A stretch of 64,000 bases of DNA, from NCBI RefSeq assembly GCF_000143535.2, contig NC_037321.1, forward strand, positions 1,488,001 through 1,552,000, in the 5' to 3' direction. Positions 46,076 to 58,669 of the stretch are shown here, in pieces. The DNA comes from Botrytis cinerea B05.10 (taxonomy: Eukaryota > Ascomycota > Leotiomycetes > Helotiales > Sclerotiniaceae). A program made the position numbers and the translations under genes. Numbering within the stretch: position 1 is the first letter of the stretch; every line of letters starts with the position of its first letter. Under the pieces are notes generated by a model. That model searched no databases, was not told the origin of the DNA, and saw only the letters and a program-made list of their open reading frames with translations.

Positions 46076-49000
46076 CTAGTCGTAGTCTTTTCCCTTTCCT
46101 TTCTCCTCCTTCGGCCCCCCTTTCTCAGCCCCAAACCTAACAAGAACCCCCTCAATAACCGGTACCAACTCCGTAATCCTAAAAGGTTTCGTCATAACCT
46201 CATCCATGCCAGCTTCCAGCGCTTGTTGAATCTGCTCTGCTCTCGCATTGGCAGTCACTGCCACCACAGGCACATGTCCTTTCAGTTGACCATTATTTTC
46301 CATTTTGCGTATCTCCCGGGCGCAAGTGAGACCGTCCATTACGGGCATTTCTATGTCGAGGAGAATGAGGGTGAGAGGAATGGGAGATTTTTGTAATCGT
46401 GATTCTTGATGTAGTTTTGAAGGTTCTTGGGTTTGGTTTGGAACGCTGGTATTCTGTGTACTGAGTGTTAGCATAAATTTCATTGGGGGGTCGGGGGGGA
46501 TGACAAAAAAAGAAACGTAGAAAGGGAACATTTTACCTTCTTTGACACAACAGCATTCAAATGGTGCACCTCCTCACTCATCCAATTCGTCTTACTCATA
46601 AACTCAATGGCTTCTTTTCCGTGATTTGCTACGTGAACTGTACATCCCAACCGCTTCATTTGTGCAGCCAAGACCTTCTGATTAACTAGATTGTCCTCCA
46701 CAATCAATACACTCCATGAACCAGGCCTGAGAAAATCCGGAGCCTTATTCGTTTTCAACTTCTGACCTTCCTCCTCCTCGAATCCAAATGAGTTGCGATT
46801 GGTAGGTAATCTTCCCTTCTCCTTCAGATCCAGGAGCTTATTCAACATGTTTTCCTCGTGGTCCTTGATACTTTTCGGAACGTTTGTCGCAAGTCGCCCA
46901 TTGGCTTCTAGATCGGAATTCATCTGCGATTCAACATCCAGAGTTTTGGCCCTTACTAGTGCACGGCGGCATTTAATGTAGAAAGCGAAAGTACTCCCAA
47001 CCCCAAACTCTGATGCCACGCCGATTTCTCCACCTTGCAATTCGGTAAGTTGACGTGAGATAAATAGTCCAAGACCAGATCCTCCATAATGCACATGAGT
47101 TCGCGGCGATGCTTGAGAGAAACGTGTAAACAAATTCCTCTTCTCGGCAGGTGTTAATCCACAACCAGTATCTTTTATCTCGAATCGAAGATATATGGTT
47201 TGACCTCTCCCCCATTCCTCGCTTTCAGTAATATTAGCTTTCGAAAACCTGGTAGGAGATGGGAAGTATTCGAAATTGGCCAGTGACTCTAATAAAGGCG
47301 GTTCCAAGGAGGCACTTAAGGAAACATGGATTTCTCGCGTCTTCTCGTCCTTGGTGAATTTGATAGCATTTGTCATGAGATTAATCAATACTTGAGTCAA
47401 TCTACTCGAGTCAAGCATGACACTGTCAACTTTCAACTCTTGAAGAGACTTTTTGATGTCTAAGTTGAGAGATATATTATTCATTTGACATTCTCCGGCA
47501 AACATCCTCAGTCCTAGCTTTACCACCTCTACAGGTTTAGTAGAGACAGGTGTAATTGTAAGCAGATTTGAATCTAATTTGGAAATCATCAAAACGTCAT
47601 CAACAATTGATTTTTGATGTTGAGCACAAAGTTGAATTGTTTCGGCGGCATCTATACCGTCTTTCAAAATATTCGCGAGTTGACAATCGCGCTCCTCTAG
47701 GTCCTTATTTGCTGCTCTGTATTGTTTCAAAGATGATGAGATACCATCTGCACATTGAACGATAGCGCTGAGTGGATTGCGCATTTCATGACTTGTTATG
47801 TCAATAAATGAATTTTGCTGGCGTCTTGTTTCTTCGTAATCTTTCAGCCTTCTGTCTTGAATCTCTTCGGCCCATTTAATCCTGGAAATGTCTGTTGAGC
47901 CTATGTTGTGTCAGTAAAAACCAGTTGTAAAGTCATGGATTTAGTTTTCGCTAGGGAAGCAAAAAGTCCTATTTCAAACTTACAGCCCATCACACTCTTT
48001 AACTTCCCGTTCTCGTCTTTCTCTCCAGAGAATGTAGCCAAAACCCAGCGCTGTATAGTCAATGTACTCCCGGCTATGTCCCCTATCCATGGTTGCTCCA
48101 TACGTGTTTCTGTCACGAATGGAGTGGCTCTCTCTACCAACGCTAACCATTGCGATCTAAATTTCGGTCGGTCCATCTCATGTATTGCATTCATCCATGA
48201 GAAGGGAATTTGCGAAAAGGTTTCGTTTTTTGCGAGACCAGAAATATGAAACCATTGCTCATTCGCGTAGGTCAGTCTGCCTTCTGGATCGAGAATAGCT
48301 AGGCCACCAGGAGCAAGGTCACTGAATCTTCTGAAGTTCCGCTCGATTTCGTTAGCCTGATTTGTGCGAAGTAAAAGTTGTTCGGAGAGCTCTGCACGAT
48401 CTTCCATTTCTTTAGCGAATCTTTTTTGGAACGTGATATCGGTGCAGTATCCCATAATGCTCTTGATGCTTCCATCCGAAGAGAATTCATGCTGATAACT
48501 CGCCAGAATCCAATTATCAAACTTATCGCCAGTGACAGGATCATACCATGGCTTGACGAGCTGGAGCTCACCAGACCACGGCTTATTACGAATCGTGAGT
48601 TTCTCCCAACCCTTCATCATAGTCGGAATGCTAGACGGAGCAATTGTATTCATCCAAGACATTTTAGAAGCCGTATCGCGAGGCAAGTTCGTAATCTCGT
48701 AATAACGATCGTTGGCTTCGAGCAATGTACCATCACTGTCAACTGAAAATAAAGCAACAGGCGAGACTTCGGCGATACGTTGCAATCTTCCTTTCTGAAA
48801 AGCTAACTCTTCAGAGAGTTTCATGCGCTCAGCAGCGGCGATTTCTGCAGCATCGGTACCACGTCGGATTTCGTCCTGGAAAAGTGTGACTGAGGCTAGG
48901 GAATTTGCCAATTGTCTGTTCAAGATTTTGACGAAAGAGTCGTAATCGGCATCATACGGTCTCCTGGGATTCACACCAATAACTAGAAAGCCCAAAGTAT

Positions 49001-50681
49001 TTTCAGCATTAGTTGGTCTCAATGGCAATACCACAGCCTCTCGTGACGGCTCACCAAACCCTCTCCAATTATATCCTCGTGTCAGGCCGACTGGAAGCAT
49101 GCTATCCGAAAGTGACAACAATGTTGGTTGGCGTGTTTTCATGGCCTCTCTCAAGGCTGGCACATATCCTCCCAGATGTCTTTTTAGGTCGAGTCTGCTT
49201 TGAGCGCTTACATGCCCTTTTGGAACACCCAAAGAGCCTTCTAAAATAACAGACTTGATACTCGTAGAACTATCAGAAGAAATCGAACCTCTCGATGATG
49301 TTGCATCATTCTCAATGTCATCAAGGACCGAGTAGAGCAAAACAAATGGGAAGTCGTATTCGTTCTCGGCAAGACCGCCAAGCATTAACTGCCAAAAATC
49401 CGGCACAGATTGAGCAAGAGCTGTTTCCTCGCCGACTTTCAAAAGCGTTCTCATCCTTCGATTGCTCACTACCTTTTGCGTCGTCTCGAAAGGTGCGTTG
49501 TAAACGCCTAGGAGCTCAGGGCTAGGGCCGGATTTCCAGATGGGTGTCAAACTCCAGGAGTAAAAAGTTTCCTCGACAAATCCTTGACGCTCTAGGGGTA
49601 ACATTTGATCCGTCATGGCGATTCCTCTCCCTGTCCGTCTGCATTCATTGAAGATTTCGCCAACCTCTTCCCAAATCTCTGCGAAAGGACCTCGAGCGCC
49701 TGTCCCCATTAAACGCGGATGCTTCTGGCCAGCCACATTCTCCGCGTAAGTTTGATTGTACAATACGGTCAACTCTTCGCCCCAGAAAATAGCAGCGGGG
49801 TGGGGGTTTGCTATCACCATGTTCACGATCTGGCGGAATTCGGGCGACCAGCTATTCATAGGTCCTAAAGGTGTCGAAGACCAGTCCACACTTCGAGTGA
49901 AGACGATGTGATCAGAGAGATACCCTTCGGGTCGCTCGACTGTCCAGTCTGCAACTGGAGACTCGGTGAGCCAATCTGAAGATGGTGCCCCGACCATTTC
50001 ACTCATAATGACATCTTCGTTCTGATTTTGTGCGCCACTTGCCGGACTGTTTAAATTTGACACTTGGACATCTTTCAAGGCTGCAATTGTCTTGTCGGAG
50101 AAGGTGGTGCTTAAAGTCCCCCTTTGGCTGTGAGGATAATTACTAAATATAAGATCTCTCAACTCAACATCGATTTTGTTACCACAAATTAAAACCCATC
50201 TCTTCCGGATTGTGAATCCAGACCAGAGGAATCCATTGTATGAAAATGATTGGCCTGGGTAATCTTCACTGGTTTGCTTCTGGACGAAGTCCTTGATTAG
50301 AGATCTGAAGGTTGTAGAGGCAGGTCCTCCAGAATGAAGTACTGGAGAAGTCTGTCCTTCAGAGCTTGGAGATATGGTACTCGTGAGAAGAACATTGGAT
50401 TGGAAAGTTTTGTTCATGTATACCGGATCCAAATTGTCTCCGATGGCATTGTGGCGCAAGAGATCAAATATCAGGGTGGGTTTAGGGTCGAAATTCAGAA
50501 AGTCTGTAAGTCCTATTGTATCGAGTTCTTCATATTCTCCTGGGGTATCAGATTCAGAATCGGGTAGATCGTCATCATTGGCGCTTGATTGATAATATTC
50601 GGCGTCTCGTAAAGGCGACTGTGTGTGGGTTGGTGAATCAGACAGCATAAGTTTTTGGGCCTTCCTTGACCTGGGTGACAT
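46076..50681 (-). CDS. PAS-containing hybrid sensor histidine kinase
   Basis: Three exons (47984-50681, 46537-47900 and 46076-46453), introns 83 and 83 nt, give 1479 aa. There is no membrane span, so the sensor is probably cytosolic. The N-terminal ~900 residues hold PAS-like modules: HPAAIFWGEELTVLYNQTY, then after a GAF-like region SPVALFSVDSDGTLLEANDRY and APGGLAILDPEGRLTYANEQW, each followed by a PAC-type segment ending SIMGYCTDI or SVMGCSTDI. The dimerisation/phospho-acceptor box is SHEMRNPLSAI (His ~937). The ATPase domain has LINLMTNAIKFT (N box), FEIKDTGCGLT (G1) and GGSGLGLFISRQL (G2). The receiver has VLIVEDN, the phospho-acceptor Asp ~1387 in LLDIEMPVMDG, and Lys in MTKPF. The receiver has an extra stretch before the Asp. 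It should signal through an Ypd1-type phosphotransfer protein; the stimulus is unknown. Confidence 0.93.
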
Positions 50682-53631
50682 CGAATGTTTATGTATTATT
50701 CAGAAATTCCGCATGTCCATTAGCACAAAGGTGTTGAAGAGTCACTCCCTTTGCCGATGCCCAATGTAAAACCGACAGGGAAGTATTTCGGCAGTGTGTC
50801 TTTGTGGGTGTTGTTCGTTTTGAGATAAAACTGCTAGGATCTTAACATATTGGTGGGCAGTCGGTTGGGTAGAGGTTTCGGTGGAGAGGTAGTATAAGTT
50901 ATGTATGGGAGATCTTTGAAGCGAAGAGTGAATGTGGGTGGTTGGTGGATGTAATGAGTGAGTATCGATGAGGAGTGATATACTGTTCTTGATTGTTCCT
51001 AGAATCTGTTTCAATAGGGTTTGGATATGTCAAATGGAATAAAAGAGAGACGATAGGAACAACGGTGGTTTCTGAGGCGGCGTATAGTCAGAATCAACAG
51101 TACGAAGCGAAGTGTGTGGCAGCCAAATGAATGATTGATTTAGATGATAACCCTTAGGCGAAGAGGGATTGTAATTATTTTGAAGCTATAACTTCAGTTC
51201 GATGTGAAGAGATGATGCATTCGAACATTGAATGAATGGAGGGATGGATAGACGAATGGATAGACGAATGGATGGATGGGCATGTATGTATGTATGTATG
51301 TGTGTGTGTGTGTGTATGTGTGTATGTGTGTGTGTATGGAATGGATGTATGGATGTATGGATGTATGGATGACTGAATGAATGAGGTTGAAGGCTACTCA
51401 AACCCTTTCTCTGCTGTTGGAATTGTTTCGATCCTCTTTTTGCTAACATTAGGATGTTCCTCTTCTTTTCCTCTTTTCCTCTTTTCCTCTTCCCCTCTTT
51501 TCCTCTTTTCTCTCTTTTCTCTCTACAAGTGGGCAAGAATGGATATTATTGATCACGACAGAATTTCCCGATTAACAACCGCATGCTGAATTTTAAAACC
51601 CCTCCCCTCCCCTTGAGAAACGGGTAGAAAAATGGAAAGAAAAACCCTGGAGGGAAAGTTCCATAAGGGTGAATTTAGCGGCTACCTTGATGTTTCGATC
51701 AATCTAGACCCTTTAAAGTGCTACGTTAGGTGATCAACTTACAGAACCGAGAGAATTTGACTGTGCCACAACGGCATAAAAATTGGGCTGTCAGATGTGA
51801 AAGGAATTTTAGGATCCGAGAAACCGAGTGAGTATGTATATTTCGAAAGTAGAAGAAAAGGAGGCATGCGATAGATAGTAATTAGCATGTATCAAAGCGA
51901 GGACCCTACTCGAGTTGCTAACACATTAACCAGCAACCGAAGCAACAACCCCTTCATCAACACTTCCAATTCTTCTGCGAGTCCAGAGCCTACCGAGCAT
52001 GGAAAATTCTACATTGGCTACGATGTCTAGTGTGTCTAGTGCAAGGAACATGCTAGAATCTATATCCGACCGATATTGACCGAGGCTTTCCCCAAGAGAA
52101 AGAAAAATCTATCAATGTGATGGATGGGCATTCGTGCTCAACGCGAGGACAACACGTTATTCCTTTAATTTGAGATGCAACGCCACAGTAATACGATCCC
52201 ATCCAATATCCAAACTTCAATCAGCAATGGATTGTCTGAACTGCCGGCGTTGGAGCGGCGTAGCCCTAAGACGCTAACAATTACATATTGAGTGCCTACA
52301 CAAGGGCCAAAAAGCATAATCTGATTTGATTTTGGATTTTAGTTTGGATGTTTGATATATATTATCTATCTTTTCAATTACTCTACCGAGCTTTAGCATG
52401 TGATCTGATCGATCTCTGGTTCCTATGCTCATCCTATATTCAAGCCATGAGACGCTATTGAATAAGGATCAGGTCATAATTGCATTTTTGGCTTCAGAAT
52501 TAGTGTAACGGTCTATTCAACGCTGTTCAGGCACATGCACTGCGCACTATCTATTTATGAGGGTGGCAGGTGCCGCCCAAGCTACCTAGCAGCTAGCTAG
52601 ATATCTGGGTACGTGCAGGAGAAAAAAAGCTAGGGGTGTTTAGCTGCACCGCAATGTCTATCTATTAGTCCACTAGTCTTCCTGGTGAATGATGGGGCTC
52701 GTATCCAGATACCTAACATCTAGAAGTCAAGAGGATCAGGTTGCTGGGATGATTTTCTTTCCCAATTCAAATGACAGGACTGCGTTCCTATTCCTATTCC
52801 TGTTCCGAGCACTGGAAGTTTCCGTTGGAATATAATCTTCGCGGTTTCGGGGGTTTTTTCCTTCTTCGTAGTCTTTTTCTCCAGATTGCATAAGGAGTGA
52901 AAACGGCCGTGTGGTCCCATACGTGCCGATCTATGACTTGGCATTTCTTATCGATGAAGGGATTTCTTATCCGTTCATCAGCGCTTGATGCGGTTATGTT
53001 TGCTCTCGTTGGTGGGTGTACGGATTGAGGGGTAGTTAAAGAAAAGAACGTTGGGTTAGAAGGTGCTGTGCATCAGAAAAAAACTCCATCGTGATACCGG
53101 TTAATATCAATACATCAAGCCACGCCGCGCTAGTATCTTGAAGTAACTCCTTTTTTGACGATGAGGGATTAGGTGCTGAGAAGTTCATGATTGGTCTGGA
53201 TAACTCCTCTGAGGGAATACCTTAATCTCGAGATGTGATTGGAGGGTACCGTTTCATGAAGATAGCTTTATCAGTTGACGACATGATCGTGAGCAACTCC
53301 CCATGCTACTTGCTGACTTTGCAACCCATAGATGGAGCAAGGCGTTTGAAAATACCACATTGGAATCCTTCAACAGTAGCAAGCCTCGAGCAAGTTTTGA
53401 GCGAGTCAAGCCAGTCAGCCATTGGAGAGAACTCATGCCATGAGCAATCTTCTGTTCAAATTGTTGACCCTTTTTAGGCAACCATAAGCACCTACATGTA
53501 TGACCACGGCACAGCATGAGTCGTCTATAATATAAGTCCACTGAAGTCTGAAAAGAGCATTCTACTCTTTTACCCTTCCCTACCCCTCTCTCTTCCACTA
53601 TCCTTCCCACACTTTATCACGCAGCACTGAT
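50682..53631. other. 2.9-kb divergent intergenic region with microsatellites
   Basis: It lies between the histidine kinase and the F-box-like gene. Mixed GGAT/GTAT/GT repeats occupy ~51237-51382 and CTTTTCCTCT-type pyrimidine repeats ~51462-51525. No coding pattern is convincing. An 80-codon frame at 53235-53477 is unremarkable. The length suggests a complex promoter for the kinase or an unannotated RNA, neither of which is shown. Confidence 0.5.
51237..51382. repeat. Compound GGAT/GTAT/GT microsatellite
   Basis: A run of (GGAT), (GTAT) and (GT) units with a few interruptions, directly followed by another GGATGTAT repeat. Confidence 0.85.
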
Positions 53632-54921
53632 ATGGGAATTTGTCTCTCAAGGATATCACCAACGAACATCAAAACCTCAAACCCAATAACCCACAGTTCA
53701 GCCATGGATAACCAGACCAGGAACAGCCACTTTACCTTTGACTTTTCCACTCCTGCCATCGATCTAGGCTTGCAACTCCCCACTGCGCCTCCAACAAACA
53801 TCCATCTCAAACCCACCCCTCCCCGCCTCCAACTTCTCTCTCCATTCTACTCCGGAATCCTCCCAGCCGAAATCCGCACCTTGATCTTCTCCTACGTTCT
53901 CACTCCTACTCCAATCCCAAACACAGCTTACGACCCCAACACCAATTACGCGCGCCCAGGCTTCACCTGCCGCACCCAACTACACCTTTCCCTCCTCCGA
54001 ACATGTCGACGTATCTACCTCGAAACCTACCACCTCCCACCCACATCCATCCCCCACGTATTCTGGCACGCGCGACACCCCCCCTCTACTAAACCACCCC
54101 GCAGCGAACACTCCTATTTCCCACGTCTCCGCGATCACCAGCTCGCGCATCTCCGCTCTATCCATCTACACACCCAACTCTACTGGCTCCAAGATTTCCT
54201 GCGCCCCCTCACTTCCGCACAATATCTCCAAACCATCACGCATCTCAAACTCACCATCCGCCGCGGCGACTGGTGGTGGAACGAGCGAAACGAAGCTCTA
54301 GCCATCAATCCCTACCGCGGAGACGCCGACATCCACAGCATGCGCGGAGATATGGAGCGGTCGCGCCGCGGCGAAGCGCCCGCATGGCAAGCGGGGAAAT
54401 GGGGCGCTTCGCTTGCGGGATTCCCGCAGCTCGCGGTGCTCGAGATGGAATTCGAGACCAGCGAGGAGAAGCGAGAGGAATTGAAAGTGATCGTGGAGTG
54501 GGCCCGGACGTGGGAATTCCCCATGGGAAAAAGAGGGGTGTTGAGTACGCGTAAACATACAAATGCGCGTGCTGGGGATGAAATGCAGCAAGGTGAGTTG
54601 GGGGATGTGAAGACGTGGGAGTGGAGAGGGAAGCCGGTTCATTGGAGCGACGTCTGTCCGTATTGTGTGGGGAATGCTTGTCTTCGAACGGAGCCTGCGA
54701 AAGGGGCGAATGGGGATAAGTGTCGGGAGAGAAAAAGTTTGATGGAGAACGGAGAAGGTCCGATGTTGGTTGTTATGGAGGTGAAATGGAAATTGAGAGG
54801 TCATCCGGTGGGAGAACAGAGTGGGTTGGTTGAAGGAGAGGGGGGTGAGGAGATAGTGGATTTGGATATGGATAGTGACGATGAAGATGAGATGGACTGG
54901 GGAGAGGAGGACGAGGATTAA
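53632..54921 (+). CDS. F-box/2EXR-like fungal protein with possible N-terminal acylation signal
   Basis: A single exon of 429 codons. Residues ~77-90 (ILPAEIRTLIFSYVL) followed by LLRTCRRIYLETYHL form the F-box/2EXR-like opening typical of a large family of uncharacterised fungal proteins, whose members often have unknown partners. The N-terminus is MGICLSRIS: Gly2, Cys4 and Ser6 fit an N-myristoylation signal with a neighbouring palmitoylation Cys, which would place the protein at a membrane. A second ATG at codon 25 would remove this signal, so the choice of start matters. The middle is rich in Trp and basic residues. There is a CPYCVGNAC cluster near residue 345, and the C-terminal 40 residues are very acidic (DLDMDSDDEDEMDWGEEDED). 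The 3' end converges on the polygalacturonase gene. Confidence 0.75.
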   Translation: MGICLSRISPTNIKTSNPITHSSAMDNQTRNSHFTFDFSTPAIDLGLQLPTAPPTNIHLKPTPPRLQLLSPFYSGILPAEIRTLIFSYVLTPTPIPNTAYDPNTNYARPGFTCRTQLHLSLLRTCRRIYLETYHLPPTSIPHVFWHARHPPSTKPPRSEHSYFPRLRDHQLAHLRSIHLHTQLYWLQDFLRPLTSAQYLQTITHLKLTIRRGDWWWNERNEALAINPYRGDADIHSMRGDMERSRRGEAPAWQAGKWGASLAGFPQLAVLEMEFETSEEKREELKVIVEWARTWEFPMGKRGVLSTRKHTNARAGDEMQQGELGDVKTWEWRGKPVHWSDVCPYCVGNACLRTEPAKGANGDKCRERKSLMENGEGPMLVVMEVKWKLRGHPVGEQSGLVEGEGGEEIVDLDMDSDDEDEMDWGEEDED

Positions 54922-55255
54922 ATGATGAAAATAGGGGTAGTGGTGATAGTTGGAGTGAGTCTTCATAACCCTATCAATGTCCATGGAAGTCTCCTAGGAT
55001 GAGTGTCTCTTTCAATGAACAGTAAGATAGGAATATCTCTGTAGGGAAGAGAGGCATGAGACATGGCTGAGATACTCCATCAAGAACAATGACGAGCGAG
55101 GAATACAACAGGTATTTGGCATTTTCCGCTAGATACATATCAATACAGTGTACATCCATAGCAAGCCAACATATCAAATTTGATTGAAACTTATATTTCT
55201 AATCCCAGACATAAATCGAAGCATTTAAACGTAACAATCATCTCCTTCACCACTA
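54922..55255. other. Convergent intergenic region
   Basis: A 334-bp gap between two 3' ends. I see nothing beyond presumed terminators. Confidence 0.5.
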
Positions 55256-56848
55256 TTAACATCCACTCCCCAGCATTCCCTCCACTCCGTCCTCTGCAAC
55301 CATACTACACGTCCCCGTTGCATTCGCCGCCGTCACATTCTGCGCATACGCGACCATGAAATCCTCAAACTCAATTCCATAGCACGGATACACCTTGCTA
55401 CAACTAACACTCGCAGTCCTAGTCCCCTTTGCGCCGGTCAAATAGCCCGTGAAGTTGCGGAACGTGATATCCGAGATGAGAAACTTGGAAGTGCCGGTGA
55501 AGGAGCCGTTGTTTCCGGAATCTTGGGAGATGCCGGCTGCGATGGCGGCGCCTTCGATGTGAAAGTTTTCGAAGAGAAGGGAGCTTACGTTGCCCCTGGG
55601 TTTGAATGTTAGTTTGAAAGGGGGAGAGGGAAGGGAGAGGAAACATACCAGCCGCCGCCGCGAGGGAGACCTGCGCTTTCGTAACCGCTTTGTGGAGCTT
55701 GGAAACCGATCCATGTTTTGATATATGCGGTGTTGTGCATGTCAAGATTGTAGGAGATGATATTGACATCTTTTACGGTAACATTTATGACGGATGAGTC
55801 TTCGATATATTGACCGAGGGAACCAATTGCTATTCCGTTGCCACCGTGGCATGTGACCTATTTGTCCAGATTAGTTGTGTTTTTGAGCTAGATTGTAGGG
55901 ATAGAGGTAGGGAAGAGAGGATATAGATCGAATCAATCGATGAAGAGAGGGATAGGTACATTTTGAGCCCAAATGTTGTAAGATCTTGGTTTAATGGCAA
56001 TGCAATCGTCACCTCCTTGATACCAGAAATTGGTCAATTTGATGTTGTTCGCGTCCATGGTATCAAATCCATCGGTGTTCTGGACCCAGTTCGTTCCATA
56101 TGGTACGTTTACGGCGGTCGAGTTGGCGAGCATATCGTCGAACCACATATTAGTACCGTTCATGATGTTGATTGCCCAGAGAGGAGAATCCTTTATCGAG
56201 ACTTGATTTCCAGAAAGTTTTGTTAGCTAGAGGGTCCTGCAAGGAAAGAGCGGAAGAGGAAAATGGTGACATACAATGCTCGACAAACACTTCACTAACG
56301 TTCCAGAAGACAAAAGGCATAGGTCGTCCTGGCTGCGTAACTGCTTTCTCGGCATTGTACCAAGCATTTCCATTACCATTGATACCACCAGTGCTTCTTC
56401 CATTAATATGAATACGATCTCCAGTGAAGACAACACCGGCAGCGTGGTTTTGGAATGCGACGGGATAGGAATTGTTTCGCCAATATGTGAGGTCATCCGA
56501 TAGCTGTCCGATCGTTAGCACACTTTTTGTGAGTGGAAGATAGCCCAAACATACAGTCCAAATACCCTGCCAATCAATTGTTACATCGTAAATGATAGGG
56601 TTCAATCTCGTTGCGATCCAATATACTTTGTTCTTGGGAAATACGACGGTTCCGCCATGATTGCAATCTGAAAAGGCCTTGAGGATTTGAGGAGTGTCGT
56701 CTGTGTGGTTTCCGAGGGGGTGAACAGTGCAAGTCTTATGATTGTTACGGGGAGGGGCGGGAACAACATCAGAGCCCCTATGACTGTGTCCTTTCGCAGC
56801 TATGAGAGAGGAGAACAGTGCTATCGTTGAGGTAATTATGAGACGCAT
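55256..56848 (-). CDS. pgaX: Exo-polygalacturonase, glycoside hydrolase family 28, secreted
   Basis: Five exons (56555-56848, 56275-56503, 55960-56201, 55649-55857 and 55256-55595) give 437 aa. Introns are 51, 73, 102 and 53 nt, all GT-AG and in phase. The N-terminus MRLIITSTIALFSSLIAAKG is a signal peptide. GH28 catalytic motifs are complete: NTDGFDT (general acid/base region), QGGDDCIAIK (paired Asp), CHGGNGIAIGS in place of the endo-type GHG, and YIKTW for the RIK motif. The GGNG form is typical of exo-acting enzymes, which release galacturonic acid from the ends of pectin. N-glycosylation sites are frequent and Cys pairs are conserved. The first intron is in frame without a stop. Two Cre1/CreA-like sites lie 384-438 bp upstream. 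A plant-associated life style is consistent with this gene. Confidence 0.94.
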
Positions 56849-57749
56849 CTTGGGCGGGAGAAAGAGTCGAAGAATGATATGGAATCTCGCAATTCAGGAG
56901 CTTCAACGTGCAGACAATGTTTTACAATTGAAATGGAGAAAAAACCAAAACAAAGATTTCCCACAGCAGAAGGCCGAGCAAGCGTATACAGATGAAGACA
57001 TATTGAGCATATATACAAACATGATCCGCATTGCCAATGGCAGTATCGATGACGGGGTGCTGCATTCATCCGTCAGATCCATCGCTCTCCGAAGCAAGAC
57101 AATATAAGCAAGCTACCCAATTGGAGGTAAAATTCTTCTCGGGAACTTTAAATCATTCATCAGATTGCCACATAGAGAAGCTTTCCCCATGTTTTCCAGC
57201 TTGGAAGAGGGGTCCTGACGGTGATCGTCATCTGGGGTAAAAGAAATGTTCTTGCGGATTCGGGCAATGATGCACCGAGTGTGGGGTTTCTTGACTTTGG
57301 GTGATTCGGAGTCCATATGCGCAATGGGAACAACCATCACCGCTCATATGCAAATGCAATGGGGGTTTGGAAGTGTGAGATATTGAAGCTATTCCCAGAT
57401 ACGAGGAAATGGAAATGGTAGCTGGCCTGGACATTGGATCATTTCAATGCAGAGTCAGGTAGATAGATGATGGCACTGACATTGGTGCCGGTAGATGCTT
57501 TTGGTGGGATGTAATCCATCAATCACCCCACCATAAGCTTTGAATTGTTCAATTGCGCTTCAATCAATGCGTCATCCATCAACTTTCACAACGAACTAAG
57601 AGCTCACGGCCAAAATCTCGCCACTTGTTGAGTCCATAAAGCTACGATATAGACTCGTCGGGGGTTCATCTCAACCGTCAACGACTAGAAATAAATCATT
57701 CAAAATAGCTTCTAAAGCCTCTGCACGACTGCTGCGTCTCGCTCGCACA
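56849..57749. promoter_or_regulatory. Divergent promoter region (polygalacturonase / FMN-binding protein)
   Basis: A 901-bp gap between genes reading away from each other. It contains a pair of SYGGRG sites (see the separate entry) and no gene. Confidence 0.5.
57232..57286 (+). promoter_or_regulatory. Pair of CreA/Cre1-type SYGGRG sites
   Basis: CTGGGG at 57232-57237 and GTGGGG at 57281-57286, 43 bp apart, match the SYGGRG consensus of the carbon catabolite repressor. Functional sites often come in pairs and exo-polygalacturonases are commonly glucose-repressed. The short consensus also occurs often by chance. Confidence 0.3.
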
Positions 57750-58669
57750 ATGTCTACATCAACCACCACTCCAGCATCCATTGGTCCAGCTCCATGGCGT
57801 CCTCTGTTCCTCTCCCACCTCTCCAAGATGGATTCCCCGGAATTCGTCCTCTCATCATTACACCCAAGCAATGACAAGGACTCTCCCACTCCTTATCTTC
57901 CTCGAGCTCGTTACTGCATCTACAGAGGAATGTGGGCCGAGCTTCCAGAGAACAAACACAATGAAGCTCCTATGAACGATCGAGTTTACGAGAGTGACCT
58001 TCCAACCTTTACCACAGATGTGCGTATGGAGAAGATTCCTCAATTTTTTGCTAGCTCACAGGGTCACGGCGAGGTAGAACAGAGTCAGGGCAGTGGTGGC
58101 GGTGGACCTGTTGAAGCAGTTTTCTGGATAAAAGAAGTCATGACTCAATGGAGAGTGAAGGGAGAGGCTTATATCGTAGGGCAAGACATTGAAGGAAGTG
58201 GCCAAGAATCAAGCGGGACACGAACTGTAAAGACCAAGATTGGAGAGAGAATGAGAGTTGTAAAGGAAGATGGAAAAGAAGCGTGGAGTTGGGGAAAAGA
58301 GCTCACTGCCCATTTTGGCAATCTGAGCCCGGGCATGAGAGGTAAAGGAAACATAGAGATTGGATGACTATTGTGACTAACTATCAATCTACAGGTTCTT
58401 TCAAAAACCCCATACCTGGAACACCCGTTTCGCAACCACTCAGCGATCCAAATTGGAAATTGGGCCAAAAAGTCACTGATCTGAACGACGAAGCTTCCCG
58501 AAAGAATTTCAGGGTTGTGATTATCAAACCCGTCGAGATCGAACAACTTGACTTGAGTGTACCTGATAAAGCAAGGAGATGGAGATTCACTTACGTCGGT
58601 CCCGATGGCGATGCTGGAAAGGGAGGAGAGATTATTGGAGAATGGAAGAAGGAAGAGCTTTGGCCATAA
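57750..58669 (+). CDS. Alr4036-type FMN-binding pyridoxamine-phosphate-oxidase-like protein
   Basis: Two exons, 57750-58341 and 58395-58669, with a 53-nt intron whose ends fit phase 1, give 288 aa. The order of motifs is that of the fungal Alr4036-like PNPOx family: PWRPLFLSHLSK at the N-terminus, ARYCIYRGMW, then SDLPTFTTDVRMEKIPQFF, then VEAVFWIKEVMTQWRVKGEAYI, and a C-terminal WRFTYVGPDG..EIIGEWKKEELWP. The split-barrel fold binds FMN. The bacterial relatives and PNPOx itself oxidise pyridoxamine or pyridoxine phosphate, but for this subfamily the substrate is not established. The loop with GQGSGGGGP-like residues around 108-118 is a low-complexity insert. There is no targeting signal, so it is likely cytosolic. 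Start ATG 57750 follows CACA. Confidence 0.87.
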
